Positions 52,023-61,607 of a stretch of DNA of 64,000 bases are shown one piece after another (position 1 is the stretch's first letter; every line of letters begins with the position of its first letter). The notes under the pieces were generated by a model. It was not told the origin of the DNA and made no database searches. It was given only the letters and a program-made list of their open reading frames with translations. Source of the DNA: CAXBNB01 sp040151475 (GTDB lineage Bacteria; Bacteroidota; Bacteroidia; Cytophagales; Cyclobacteriaceae); contig NZ_JBDKWG010000125.1 of assembly GCF_040151475.1 (NCBI RefSeq), forward strand, positions 23,024-87,023, in the 5' to 3' direction. Made by a program: the position numbers and the translations under genes.

Positions 52023-54350
52023 TTAATGTAAACAAGGTATGAGTCCAATTGGAGTTACAATCACTACTAAAACAGGCATAAAAATTTGCTCTTTAATATA
52101 ATCTTTTTTGAACCGTTGCATTGTACTGATGTCTTTATTACTCGGTCCTAGTGGGCCATGGGGATGTGAATGCCACTCACCTATATATCCAAAAGTTTGG
52201 CCAGACTGCTTTTTGTGTAAGTCGACCTCTTCCTTCAACCCTTCAATTCCTCGAATAAAACATCCAGAATTAGCTTCACTATCTGGGGGAGGTAAGATCA
52301 CGTCAGTGATGTAAATACATTTCGTCTTATTATTAATCATGCCTATAAAAACCCCGCCAGTTTCATTGGGCATTGCTTTTCCCATTTCAGACATCAGCAT
52401 TTCTTCAACCCCTGCTTTGATTCTAATTTCCCAACCGGTTTTCGCATCTTTTATTACCGTCAGTGGGTTTACAATTATTGTCTTTGTTCTTATGTTAAAA
52501 TCATCTTTTGAGGTGTTCACTTTTGTTAACCTTATTGTTCCCTCTTTTTTAGGTTTAATATTAGTCTGTGCTTTTATTGAACGAACGAAAATTGACGAAT
52601 GAAGCGATATCAAATCATCTGATATAATAGTTGTTTCCGAATTACATCCAACTCCCACATTAACTAGAAGGCTTTCATCTTTACTCATCTTTTGTTCTCT
52701 TCTTAACCAAGAAGAGATATCAGTATCATTTTGATATTCCGATTGGAGAAGAACTTTCAAATCATCAACTCTAGGATTTCTCTCAAGACCTTCAAATAAT
52801 TGCACTCCAAGATTACCCTGATCTGTAATAAAACTTTTACAAACCCTGTTGGTAGACTGAATTTGACGTTTAATGAAATAGTTTTCGAATGATGTCGATG
52901 CTGTAAAATCCAAAATCCAATTTACGCTCCCAAGAATTTCAGTATACTTTTCTAATTCAAAAAAGGCATCACCATTTCTAGGAATACCGATAATTTTCAA
53001 ATTAGAAGTTTCTGAATCGAAAATGGCTTTTGCTGCATTCTGCAAAGCAATAGCTTTATTTTGTCCGACTGATTCACTTAGCAATCCATGCCTTACAAGA
53101 TTATGTGGTTCGATCTTATCCTTATCGAAAAGTAACATTGGTTGATCCACGAGCCCATCGCGTATTAAGTGAGTTACAACCTTAGACCCAATTGCTCCAC
53201 ACCCAAAGATTACATTGCTATTTAATGACTTTTCGTTTCCAGATACCTGCTTTGCCTTCCTGATACTCAGTGGTTGATTATGAGATTGGAATCCAACTCT
53301 CACACTATTTTTTATTTCATTATCAACAATGTCATTATCACCGAATGTTAGGTAAAAATTAAAAAACTCTACCTCTCCTGTATATCCAATAATTGGCTTT
53401 GGTCTTTTGACTCCTACTATGATTGGAAATTCTTTTATGCCACCTAGCAATAGATTAGGCAGTATATGAATAACAGGCCGTAGGTCAATTTCATATTCCT
53501 CACAAAAATCAATCAGACTATTTAAGTTTTTTGGCAAGTAACGAGGAAATTGATTGTTAGTTCGCAGTTCATCATCCCAAACAACTGCTCCAAGCAAGAT
53601 CCTTTTAATTCCTATTCCCAAAGAGTTTTGCAGAATTTTTTCAAGAATAGGTTGGATATTGCTTTTCAAATTATCCAAAGAATCAATTGTTTCAACTACT
53701 TGATACTTTGGATACTTAACATACTCTTCAGTTTTTTCAGATTTTTCATTTTCCCTAATCAGTAAAAGGGCAAAATTCTTTGAGTTCTCGAATACCTTAT
53801 TGTTGGAGACTAATTCGTTCAACTTATCATGGTCATATACCATATTTCCTCTATAGCCCTCCAGCCTCATTGGATCAAATTGTCCACCATCCTCGACCAA
53901 TGATCCATTCGCCGCATCACAAAGCCAGTTTTGTGTGCGTATTACTAAGTCAGTTATATTTTTGGAAGCATACCACTCTTCATAGTTACCACGAACTAAA
54001 CAAAATGGTGCAGGTTTTCCCTCGCCAGAAACATATAAATGTGAGATTCCCTCTTTTGGAAAACTCTTTCGATCAGAGTAAACTCTTGGAGCAACTTTTG
54101 GATATTTTGTCTTATGAAATACTATTTGGACATTTTCTTTAGATCTTATGTCAACAGAATTATAGGTTCCCCTGGGAGGAAGGTTAACTGTTAATTCCAG
54201 AGGTACGACCACATGATTTTCATCTTTTTCAAGAATGCTTAATTTTCTCTTACCGAGGAATAAACGGAGCAAATCTAAATCGGCAGTAAGATCTTGGTTT
54301 AGTGGGGCATTTGATTCAATTAGATTATCAGTATGTAAACTTCGAGCCAT
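52023..54350 (-). CDS. E2-E1-JAB triple-domain ubiquitin-like conjugation protein
   Basis: 775 residues holding three ubiquitin-pathway domains in one chain. Residues about 25-145 form a UBC/E2-like fold (PPRGTYNSV, then YPKVAPRVYSD) with the candidate catalytic Cys117 in PAPFCLVRGNYEEWY. Residues about 375-600 form a ThiF/E1 adenylating domain with GCGAIGSK (383-390), FDKDKIEPHNLVRHG and the candidate catalytic Cys569 in GVGCNSETT. Residues about 640-775 form a JAB/JAMM peptidase with Glu663 (NETGGVFIG) and the zinc motif HSHPHGPLGPSNKD (H727, H729, S737, D740). It could therefore charge, transfer and remove a modifier. No modifier gene is visible nearby. It overlaps the MBL gene by 23 bases. 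Confidence 0.9.
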   Translation of the reverse strand: MARSLHTDNLIESNAPLNQDLTADLDLLRLFLGKRKLSILEKDENHVVVPLELTVNLPPRGTYNSVDIRSKENVQIVFHKTKYPKVAPRVYSDRKSFPKEGISHLYVSGEGKPAPFCLVRGNYEEWYASKNITDLVIRTQNWLCDAANGSLVEDGGQFDPMRLEGYRGNMVYDHDKLNELVSNNKVFENSKNFALLLIRENEKSEKTEEYVKYPKYQVVETIDSLDNLKSNIQPILEKILQNSLGIGIKRILLGAVVWDDELRTNNQFPRYLPKNLNSLIDFCEEYEIDLRPVIHILPNLLLGGIKEFPIIVGVKRPKPIIGYTGEVEFFNFYLTFGDNDIVDNEIKNSVRVGFQSHNQPLSIRKAKQVSGNEKSLNSNVIFGCGAIGSKVVTHLIRDGLVDQPMLLFDKDKIEPHNLVRHGLLSESVGQNKAIALQNAAKAIFDSETSNLKIIGIPRNGDAFFELEKYTEILGSVNWILDFTASTSFENYFIKRQIQSTNRVCKSFITDQGNLGVQLFEGLERNPRVDDLKVLLQSEYQNDTDISSWLRREQKMSKDESLLVNVGVGCNSETTIISDDLISLHSSIFVRSIKAQTNIKPKKEGTIRLTKVNTSKDDFNIRTKTIIVNPLTVIKDAKTGWEIRIKAGVEEMLMSEMGKAMPNETGGVFIGMINNKTKCIYITDVILPPPDSEANSGCFIRGIEGLKEEVDLHKKQSGQTFGYIGEWHSHPHGPLGPSNKDISTMQRFKKDYIKEQIFMPVLVVIVTPIGLIPCLH

Positions 54351-55524
54351 ATTCAGATTTTTGGTTTACTGCTGAAGAACTTCCTCCTAGTGCTGCAGCT
54401 GCTGCACCTTCGCTAATTCCTTTTTTTACCGGTCCCTGTGGGGAAACTTCAAAGACATAAGGCTTTGGTTCTTTCTCGCTTGGTTCTTTTGATAGCTCAA
54501 TAAAATCTGAATTCTTTTCTAGCTTCTTTTGATACTCTTTCTTGGCTTCAGGGTGAGGTGGATTTTTATCTGTGCTTCTTACAACTTTACAAGAACCTAT
54601 TATTTTGCCGGATCCCTGGCGATAATCAAGAAGTTCAAGTGAGGTCTTTTTAGGTGTCTTATTTTCCTCTTTAGCATCATACGGAACATCATTAAAAAAT
54701 GTCCAAGAACAATGATGGGGTGAAAGAAATAAATCCCATTCAAGTTTATCCTCATTATCATGGCTCTTACTTTTGCTTATTACCTCCGCCCATCTATAAT
54801 GGTCAGCGTCTCCTCCAAACAAGTAAAGACAAGCCCAGTTCAAATCATTTTTATTTATTTTAAATCGAGCCTGCATTATAATGCTACTGAAATTTTTGTC
54901 ATCCTTCGCATTGGCATCTATTAAAGATTTCTTAAATGGGCCATGAACGAACATTTCAAAATTGCCTGTTGAGTTCCCATTTATCATTTTGAGATCTATA
55001 ATTTCTCCTGGAATTGATGACGGAATGTTTTCATATTTTGAATCTTCGTCATATCCAATCATCCTAATTCTGTTTCCATCATCATTCTTTTCCGGCTTGT
55101 CTTCTTCCCAAAGCTTTCGTCTTCTTTCTGCCTCTTTTTTCAAAGCCTTAGCGTCATTATTTGTTGCATTGTTAAATAACATCGAAGTACACCAAAGTTC
55201 ATTGACGATTATTTCCTCATTATCCTTATTTGCTTTTGCATAATTCTCAGGAGATTTTCCATTATAAAAATTCTTTTCAAATCCTCTGCAATGATCTTCA
55301 TCTGGGTGGGTCAAAATCATTAAGTCTACGAATGGGTTGTCATCACCATTACTTTGGATACTATCAAGTAAATCACTTTTGACAGGATAAATTTTGTTTC
55401 CTTGCTCGGTCTCTTCTCCTTCACGTATGTTGCAGTCAATAAGAATTGTTGTTTTGTCTGTTAGTGAAATTAATGTGTTATCACCATTACCTACGGGATA
55501 GAATTTCAATTGTTGTTTTGCCAT
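54328..55524 (-). CDS. Metallo-beta-lactamase-fold hydrolase, first gene of the ubiquitin-like operon
   Basis: 398 residues. The ComEC/Rec2-like MBL fold starts at once (FYPVGNGDNTLISL, then TILIDCNI), with the HxDxDH metal motif at H73, D75, D77 and H78 (ILTHPDEDH). Further ligands include FGGDADHY (about 237-243, likely Asp) and SPHH (268-271). The family includes nucleases and phosphodiesterases, so the substrate could be nucleic acid or a nucleotide signal. The C-terminal 30 residues are disordered, alanine/glycine-rich (AAAAALGGSSS) and dispensable for the fold. As the first gene of the operon and overlapping the next one, it is an intrinsic part of the system. Confidence 0.85.
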   Translation of the reverse strand: MAKQQLKFYPVGNGDNTLISLTDKTTILIDCNIREGEETEQGNKIYPVKSDLLDSIQSNGDDNPFVDLMILTHPDEDHCRGFEKNFYNGKSPENYAKANKDNEEIIVNELWCTSMLFNNATNNDAKALKKEAERRRKLWEEDKPEKNDDGNRIRMIGYDEDSKYENIPSSIPGEIIDLKMINGNSTGNFEMFVHGPFKKSLIDANAKDDKNFSSIIMQARFKINKNDLNWACLYLFGGDADHYRWAEVISKSKSHDNEDKLEWDLFLSPHHCSWTFFNDVPYDAKEENKTPKKTSLELLDYRQGSGKIIGSCKVVRSTDKNPPHPEAKKEYQKKLEKNSDFIELSKEPSEKEPKPYVFEVSPQGPVKKGISEGAAAAALGGSSSAVNQKSEYGSKFTY

Positions 55525-55584
55525 TTATATTAGTATTTACGTTTATGTTAATCCTATATGATGGCAATAGAGGCGGTGAAAATT

Positions 55585-55613
55585 TTGGAATTAAATAGAT
55601 TCTTTTATCTTTG
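55585..55613 (+). promoter_or_regulatory. Strong Bacteroidota-type promoter facing a gene-less stretch
   Basis: TTG (55585-55587), 18-base spacer, then tatctttg (55606-55613), an exact TAnnTTTG match, on the plus strand. It points away from the minus-strand operon that starts at 55524. The only open frame just downstream is 12 codons long (55664-55702). Confidence 0.5.
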
Positions 55614-56063
55614 CAGCTTCTTAAAAACCAGTCATTTACGGACTTTCTAAAATTTTTATTAAGATGCAAATGACCAACAGGCGTGCCAGTCTAGGTTTGT
55701 AACTAATAATATTAGTAATTCAATATTAATTCCTTCAATAATTATAGTTTTAACTGACAGCCTGACATAACGGCGCAATATAACTGTCATGTTTGCTTCA
55801 AGATTTGGTTTTTGTCATACAATGAAGGTAAAACCCATGCTCGATATTCCGCACACATTTGCCACTCTCCTTCCCTCCTGTCCAGCATCTCTCACTGCGG
55901 CATGGTAATTCCTCATTCGAGAGGAGTGGCAAAAGAGTGCTCGTTAATACTAAGAAATGATGTGATTGCTTTTAATTGATGAAATAGGCCAAACCCTAAA
56001 CTATTAATCCCGCCCCTGAACCGAAGCTATATTAACATAACGCAGGACATTATATAACAACTA

Positions 56064-56112
56064 AAGGGATTTGTGGTCAGCTATGCTGATTATTTATTCT
56101 GCTCAATCCCTT
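56064..56112. repeat. Nested hairpin
   Basis: Outer arms aagggatt (56064-56071) and aatccctt (56105-56112); inner stem tcagc-tat-gctga (56077-56089). The nested form is reminiscent of structured recombination sites or small RNAs, but no integrase gene is in the window. Confidence 0.35.
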
Positions 56113-56536
56113 ATAAATTGATGGAAATCGAAGTTAACGAATTGAAGTTGATTATCTCACAATATGAGATATAAATATTGAAAGAAAATTATATTGCATT
56201 TAGGGCATCACCCTTCGAATTGAACGCCTCACCCCTAAATCTACTTTGATTTTCCAAATGTACCTCTGCTTTTTAGGGGATTCTTTAATATTTACTATTA
56301 TGGAGTATCGTTGCATAGTTCACAGGCGTTTTCGCTTTTGGTTTCTTCGTGGATGGTTATTTGTGGTAGTACACCGCCAGCCCTCCTATTGTATCTCATG
56401 TCATTGGTGGGGCGGTTTGTTTCTTTACACATTTCGCTTCATGCGCTATGAGGTTGGTATCTGTAAGGTCCCCAATGATTAGGGGCGTCCGGCTAGGATA
56501 ACTTTTCGTTCGGCTATATTTAGTCATACCCATTAA

Positions 56537-57559
56537 TTAATCAGGAAATCTCATTATAACTTCCTTTACTTTTCCTCCTCTCAGAATCTTTAGTTTGAAA
56601 GAACTCCGCTCTTCTTTTTCCATGAGGTAGATGGATTTGAAAAACGCTATGATGTTTTCCTCGGAGACAATGGGTATATCATTTACTGCCAAAATAATAT
56701 CTCCTCCGATACTGATTTCCTCATCATTTCGGTAAAATGGAACATTTCCACCATTCAGATCAGCCATATAGGCAGGAGACAATGCCACTACACTTTGAAT
56801 GAGTATGCCACCCGCCTGTGGAACATTGAGTAATCGAGCTAATTCCCGATCTACCAAAACTCCATTTATCCCTGTCCACCGTCTTCTATCACTTTCGACT
56901 ACCAATTGTTTGGTTACATTGATCGTAGCGGCAAAACCTATTCCATCAAACCCACCAGACTCACTAACAATAGAGCTGACAAGTCCAATAACTTCTCCTT
57001 TCATATTGAACATAGGCCCGCCAGAATTCCCGTGATTAATAGCAGCGTCTGTTTGGAAAAACTCAGCAAACGTAAACCCTTCCATTCGCGTCTTTTCAAC
57101 GCTTTTTCCACTGATTATGCCTTTAGAAAGGGAGTATTCTATGCCAAATGGTGCTCCTATGATAAATATATCATCCCCAACATCGACTCGATCTGAATCT
57201 CCTAATTCCACAGGGGGATAATTGTTACTGAAATGAATAAGTTTAATAAGGGCAACATCAGCTACGGTAGCAAGTCGAACAATTTTTGCCGGGAATTTTT
57301 GCCCATCGTGAAAAATCACGGTGATATTCTCTGCATTGTTCACCACGTGAGCAGCGGTTAGTATCTCGCCCTGATCAGAAATAAGGACTCCCGATCCTTG
57401 TGAACCCATATAACTAACCTGACCGTTAATATTCTCTATCTTTTCTTTCGTTTCAATCACAACCACACTCGGGCTTACCTTTTTGTAGAGTTTGCTCAAT
57501 GTTTGACCGAATATTACGCTAGGCAGTGAAAGTACTACCACTATGAGGAGATGTTTCAT
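56537..57559 (-). CDS. Secreted S1C serine protease with PDZ domain (DegP/HtrA-like)
   Basis: 340 residues from ATG 57559, which starts a signal peptide (KHLLIVVVLSLPSVIFGQ). The trypsin-like domain has the complete triad: His71 in LTAAHVVNN, Asp101 in VADVALIKL and Ser179 in INHGNSGGPMF. One PDZ domain follows (about 235-338, GINGVLVDRELARLLNVP and GGDIILAVND). Periplasmic envelope-quality protease. It is the last gene of the RND efflux operon, 47 bases after the barrel gene, and may handle misfolded components of the pump or outer-membrane proteins. Confidence 0.88.
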   Translation of the reverse strand: MKHLLIVVVLSLPSVIFGQTLSKLYKKVSPSVVVIETKEKIENINGQVSYMGSQGSGVLISDQGEILTAAHVVNNAENITVIFHDGQKFPAKIVRLATVADVALIKLIHFSNNYPPVELGDSDRVDVGDDIFIIGAPFGIEYSLSKGIISGKSVEKTRMEGFTFAEFFQTDAAINHGNSGGPMFNMKGEVIGLVSSIVSESGGFDGIGFAATINVTKQLVVESDRRRWTGINGVLVDRELARLLNVPQAGGILIQSVVALSPAYMADLNGGNVPFYRNDEEISIGGDIILAVNDIPIVSEENIIAFFKSIYLMEKEERSSFKLKILRGGKVKEVIMRFPD

Positions 57560-57606
57560 GATTTTGAAGTTAGAGGCGCGAGAACGAAAAATCCTTAAAA
57601 TATCCA

Positions 57607-58530
57607 CTACCTTTTAATTTTTTGGGGAGGAACAATGGAAATGCCAAAACTGAAAAATGATCCATTCGCAGTGTCGTAGTTCGCATCTTTAATTTGATCA
57701 CCTTGTAGTTCCATTCTTCGCGCAACGGCAATCCCACCGGAAGCTTCCAATTCTATGAACTGACCAACACGATATTTCAGAGAAGGTCCAAGCACAATAC
57801 GAGAGTAGACGAGCATATCTATCAGCTCGGTATCATTGAGTGCGGTCGTTCTTGTATAATTGACATTATAGCGCGAACCACTCGCTTCTGCTTTCAGTCC
57901 GGCTGTGAATTTCCCAAAGTAGTGATCATAGTTGATGCGGCGTGGCAAGAGTACATAAAGCTTACTTTTTTCCGAGCTGAGGGTCAATTGAAGTGTTGGA
58001 ATAAAACGGGGCTCACCAAAACTGGATAGGTAGGCAATGCCCCCTCCGTACGAGAACCGATCAGACTTTTCTTTAATAAAAAGTAAAGCCCCGTTCATAA
58101 GAAAATCATCTCCTTCAAGTGACGTATTGAATGTAGAGGATAGGGTTGGATTTAGCGAGAGCAATATCTTCCAGTCATTCGCTAACTGATGCAAAACTGT
58201 CAGACGATAGCCGAGAAGATGCAGGTTTTTCCCATCCACTCCTAGGTTGAGGTCATTATCTACAATAGGAGTCACTAACCGATACTGGAGTCCATTGATC
58301 AAAACCGTCTTCTCATTTTTAAGTTGCTTGGGAAGGTTCAGAAAGAAATTATACTCATTTACTTCGACTTCCTGATTCAGCGGAGAATTCATTACCTCAG
58401 CGCCTGGAAGTCTGGTAAAACTGAACCCTGCCAGTTGAAAATCCTGTGACATTAAGGGTGTGCTGATTAGCAAGAGCAGCCCACAAAGTATGTTTAAAAG
58501 CAGTCTATAAGAAAGTGTCATGATATTCAT
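57607..58530 (-). CDS. DUF6268-like outer-membrane beta-barrel protein
   Basis: 307 residues from ATG 58530 (MNIMTLSYRLLLNIL), whose signal peptide ends LISTPLMSQ. The start overlaps the stop of the RND permease by four bases (ATGA), which fixes it better than the longer open frame. The mature chain alternates polar and hydrophobic strands and ends SFFSFGISIVPPQ. Proteins of this type accompany envelope genes in this phylum; function unknown. Coupled with the pump, it may assist export across the outer membrane. Confidence 0.75.
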   Translation of the reverse strand: MNIMTLSYRLLLNILCGLLLLISTPLMSQDFQLAGFSFTRLPGAEVMNSPLNQEVEVNEYNFFLNLPKQLKNEKTVLINGLQYRLVTPIVDNDLNLGVDGKNLHLLGYRLTVLHQLANDWKILLSLNPTLSSTFNTSLEGDDFLMNGALLFIKEKSDRFSYGGGIAYLSSFGEPRFIPTLQLTLSSEKSKLYVLLPRRINYDHYFGKFTAGLKAEASGSRYNVNYTRTTALNDTELIDMLVYSRIVLGPSLKYRVGQFIELEASGGIAVARRMELQGDQIKDANYDTANGSFFSFGISIVPPQKIKR

Positions 58531-61500
58531 TTTGGTAGAGAAACTTTGTAAAACAATCGATAGAGCACCGGAACCAATAGCAGTGTGATCACGGTGGCAA
58601 AAAGTAATCCGAAGATGATACCAATGGCAAGTGGTTCCCACATTTCACCACCACCGAGCCACAAAGGAATTAAACCCAGCGAAGTGGTAAAGGTGGTAAG
58701 CAGGATGGGACGAAATCTTTCCTGTGCAGCAGATAATATAGCATCGTATGCATTTCTTTGATGTTCGTCCAACTCCAATTGAATCCGGTCAATGAGTACG
58801 ATCGCGTTATTGATCACAATACCGGACAGTGAAATGATGCCCAGGAATCCGGTGAAACTCAAATTGGTTCCAGTGATAAGCAGTCCACCCACGACACCAA
58901 TGATCCCGAAAGGAACGGCAAGCAATACGATACTACTTTTCCTCACGGAGTTAAATTGCATTACGAGAAGCAGGATGATAATGAAAATTGAAATGGGCAG
59001 TTTAGCCATGACAGCACCCATTGCATCACCGCTTGCTTCGGACTCCCCGCCGAATTCAAAAGTATAATCACTCCCCAATGCATCTTGCTTTTCATTTAAC
59101 CACTTTGATATTTGAGTGGTGATCTCAGCGGCAGTGAATCCAGCTTGTAGCTGAGATTCTACTGTAATGGTTCGATTCAAATCCCTCCTGATAATTTTGG
59201 CCAACTGCCAATCTATGCTGATGTCGGCAACCTGTGCCATTGGTACAGTCTTACCAGTCATTTGACTGTAGATATTCAGTCCTTCCAGGTCTTCATAGGC
59301 TACCGCAAGGCTTCCTTCCGTTCGCATGGATATGGGAATGTTGTCCTCCTCGTCACGGTATTCTCCGACCGTATAGCCAGACAAAGTGGTGTAGGAAGAT
59401 AGCGCAACATCCTGATTGGTCAATCCATTGTAACTAAGCTTAGATGGATTGATATCAACGTAAACCTTCTTGATTTTTGGCCCCCAATCGTCATCTACAT
59501 TGCTGGTCCCGATGATAGTTCGTAGCTGACCCTTGGTTTCAGCAGCGATCCTGGTTAACTTTTCTGCATCAGGCCCACTAATCCTGATTTGAATGGGAAC
59601 ATTGGCACCACCACCACTTGTTAGTCTTTTCACTGTGATCTTGGCATCCGGAAGATTGTTAAAAGCAAACTGATTGATCTGATTGATGACTGACTGGTTG
59701 TCATCACCGGAAGTGGTATTGACCAACAAATGTGCGTAGTTCGTCTGTTTTTGGTCAGGCTGATAACCTAAATCATAAGACTTGGGACCCTCGCCTATGA
59801 AGGAACACCAGTTCTGCACGCCACAAGATCTTTCGTTATTGATGAGCAGGCTGTCCGATAAATATCTTTCTATCAGTGAGACTTGCGAATCGGTCGTTTC
59901 CAAACTTGTGCCTGTGGGTAAGACAATATCAACAGTCACCAGGTTACGCTCACTGTCCGGCATGAATACAAAACCTAGTTTACCCATACCTAACAGTGAA
60001 AGTGCCAAACAACCAAAAACAGCTGACAAAATCATCACAGGTCTGGCCAATGACCAAACGATGATTTGCCTGTAATATCCATTGAGCTTGTCAAAGAAAC
60101 CGGGCTTTTGCTGTGTGCCATTCCGTTTGATCTTAATGAATACAATAGCCAGCATCGGCACAATGGTCAATGCCATAAGCCATGAAGAAATGAGGGTAAT
60201 AGTGATCACTGAAAACAGAGGCCCCATGATCTCCCCCATAATGGAGTCGGCTATGAAAAAGGACAAGAACGCTGCAGAGGTAGTCAGTGAACTGGTAAGC
60301 AAGGGCACCATCAACTCTTTACTGGAAGAAACAGCAGCATCAAATGCCTTATCTCCTCTTTCCATTTTTACCATCATGGATTCAGCCATCACGATGGCAT
60401 TGTCTACCAACATTCCTAAGGCCATGATCAGTGCGGCCAATGAAACCTGGTTGAGGCCAATGTCAAAAACACCCATCAAAAACAGTGACATTACAATGGC
60501 AGCAGGAATCAAACTGGCCACCACAACCCCTGTTCTAAAACCAAGGAACAAGAGCATTACGGCCAATACAATGACCATACTTTGAACGAGGTTAGAAATA
60601 AAATCGCTGACACTTTTAGCTACTGAATTATCCTGTGAAGCAAGTCGCTTTGCGGAGATACCTACCGGAAGCGTTTGGTTGAAGCTGGTCAATAGTTCGT
60701 CAACTTCTTCACCTAATTGAATGATATTGGCTCCTTCTTTCAAGGAAATATGCAGGCCAATGGCTGATTGTCCATTCATCCTTACAATGGTTTCTCTGGG
60801 AGAGATGTAGTCTTCATAGACTTCTGCTATGTCCTTTAAATAAACGGATTCCCTTCCGCTTCCAACCGGAATGAGCATATTCTGAATGTCCTGTATCGTT
60901 TCAAAATTACCAGAAGGCTCTAGAATGACACGCTCATCTCCGACACTAATCTGGCCAGCGGGGATGATGATATTCGTGCTGGATATGGCATTCTTAAGTT
61001 CATTGGCTGATAATTCGATTTTTGCCAGCTCTGCATCGTTGTAATCGATAAAAACGCGACGTTCTGATACCCCCGAAAGTTCTACTTTGGCTGCATCCCT
61101 CAATCGAATCAGTTGATTCCTCAATTGATCCGCATACTTCTCCAACTCCTTGGGTTCATACCCATCATTTTTTAAGCCCAATGCTATTCCATAGGTAATG
61201 CCCAAATCTTCGTCCTTTAAGTCCGGGCCCTTCGCAACCCCTGAAGGGACATTCACATTGTTAATTTTCCTTCTTAAGCGATCCCAAATGGGTCTAAGTT
61301 CCGACTCGCCAACGTTCTCTTTCAGGGCAACTTTGATAATGGAAATGCCTGTTCTCGATTCGCTTTGGATATAATCTACTTCTGGAATCTCCTGCACCAC
61401 CTTCTCCAATGGATCAGTAATCAAAAGTTCCATTCTTTCGGGGCTTGCCCCGGGGAAAACTGTGACAATACTCGCTATTCGAATCGTAAAAGGAGGCATA

Positions 61501-61607
61501 CTGTTTCTTGGTAATGAGGCATATCCCGCAATCCCAAGAATGATGATGATCCCTAATAGCAAATAGGTAACACGATTATTTCTAATCGCAATAGCAGTAA
61601 GGTTCAT
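58527..61607 (-). CDS. RND-family efflux permease (HAE type)
   Basis: 1026 residues with the usual two halves: twelve transmembrane helices and two large periplasmic domains. The proton-relay region in the fourth helix reads GMLVDNAIVMAES; the second half has the matching GIVINNAIVLIDRI. An N-terminal FFxGASPER-like segment (TVFPGASPERMELLITDPLE) matches AcrB/HAE transporters rather than metal (CzcA) pumps. It forms a tripartite pump with the adaptor gene upstream, which it overlaps by four bases (ATGA), and a TolC-type channel. Substrate not predictable. Confidence 0.92.
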   Translation of the reverse strand: MNLTAIAIRNNRVTYLLLGIIIILGIAGYASLPRNSMPPFTIRIASIVTVFPGASPERMELLITDPLEKVVQEIPEVDYIQSESRTGISIIKVALKENVGESELRPIWDRLRRKINNVNVPSGVAKGPDLKDEDLGITYGIALGLKNDGYEPKELEKYADQLRNQLIRLRDAAKVELSGVSERRVFIDYNDAELAKIELSANELKNAISSTNIIIPAGQISVGDERVILEPSGNFETIQDIQNMLIPVGSGRESVYLKDIAEVYEDYISPRETIVRMNGQSAIGLHISLKEGANIIQLGEEVDELLTSFNQTLPVGISAKRLASQDNSVAKSVSDFISNLVQSMVIVLAVMLLFLGFRTGVVVASLIPAAIVMSLFLMGVFDIGLNQVSLAALIMALGMLVDNAIVMAESMMVKMERGDKAFDAAVSSSKELMVPLLTSSLTTSAAFLSFFIADSIMGEIMGPLFSVITITLISSWLMALTIVPMLAIVFIKIKRNGTQQKPGFFDKLNGYYRQIIVWSLARPVMILSAVFGCLALSLLGMGKLGFVFMPDSERNLVTVDIVLPTGTSLETTDSQVSLIERYLSDSLLINNERSCGVQNWCSFIGEGPKSYDLGYQPDQKQTNYAHLLVNTTSGDDNQSVINQINQFAFNNLPDAKITVKRLTSGGGANVPIQIRISGPDAEKLTRIAAETKGQLRTIIGTSNVDDDWGPKIKKVYVDINPSKLSYNGLTNQDVALSSYTTLSGYTVGEYRDEEDNIPISMRTEGSLAVAYEDLEGLNIYSQMTGKTVPMAQVADISIDWQLAKIIRRDLNRTITVESQLQAGFTAAEITTQISKWLNEKQDALGSDYTFEFGGESEASGDAMGAVMAKLPISIFIIILLLVMQFNSVRKSSIVLLAVPFGIIGVVGGLLITGTNLSFTGFLGIISLSGIVINNAIVLIDRIQLELDEHQRNAYDAILSAAQERFRPILLTTFTTSLGLIPLWLGGGEMWEPLAIGIIFGLLFATVITLLLVPVLYRLFYKVSLPK

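Larger units (their letters stand above)
55525..56536. other. 1-kb non-coding stretch bounding the accessory island
   Basis: No convincing gene. It contains a good plus-strand promoter (55585-55613) with only a 12-codon open frame behind it (55664-55702). Two structured segments are also present: 55858-55933, with 10-bp arms tttgccactc and gagtggcaaa, and 56064-56112. The tail (56250-56530) is different in base composition and translates only to aromatic-rich junk. It may hold remnants of an element that brought in the operon. Confidence 0.45.

Noticed and set aside
55760..56060. Integron-like attC sites
   Set aside because: Short motifs such as ctgacataacg recur, but there is no integrase gene, no cassette array and no consistent core pair.
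56246..56482. 78-codon open frame rich in Trp, Phe and Arg
   Set aside because: Composition is unlike any real gene here and no signal or domain is visible; treated as chance.
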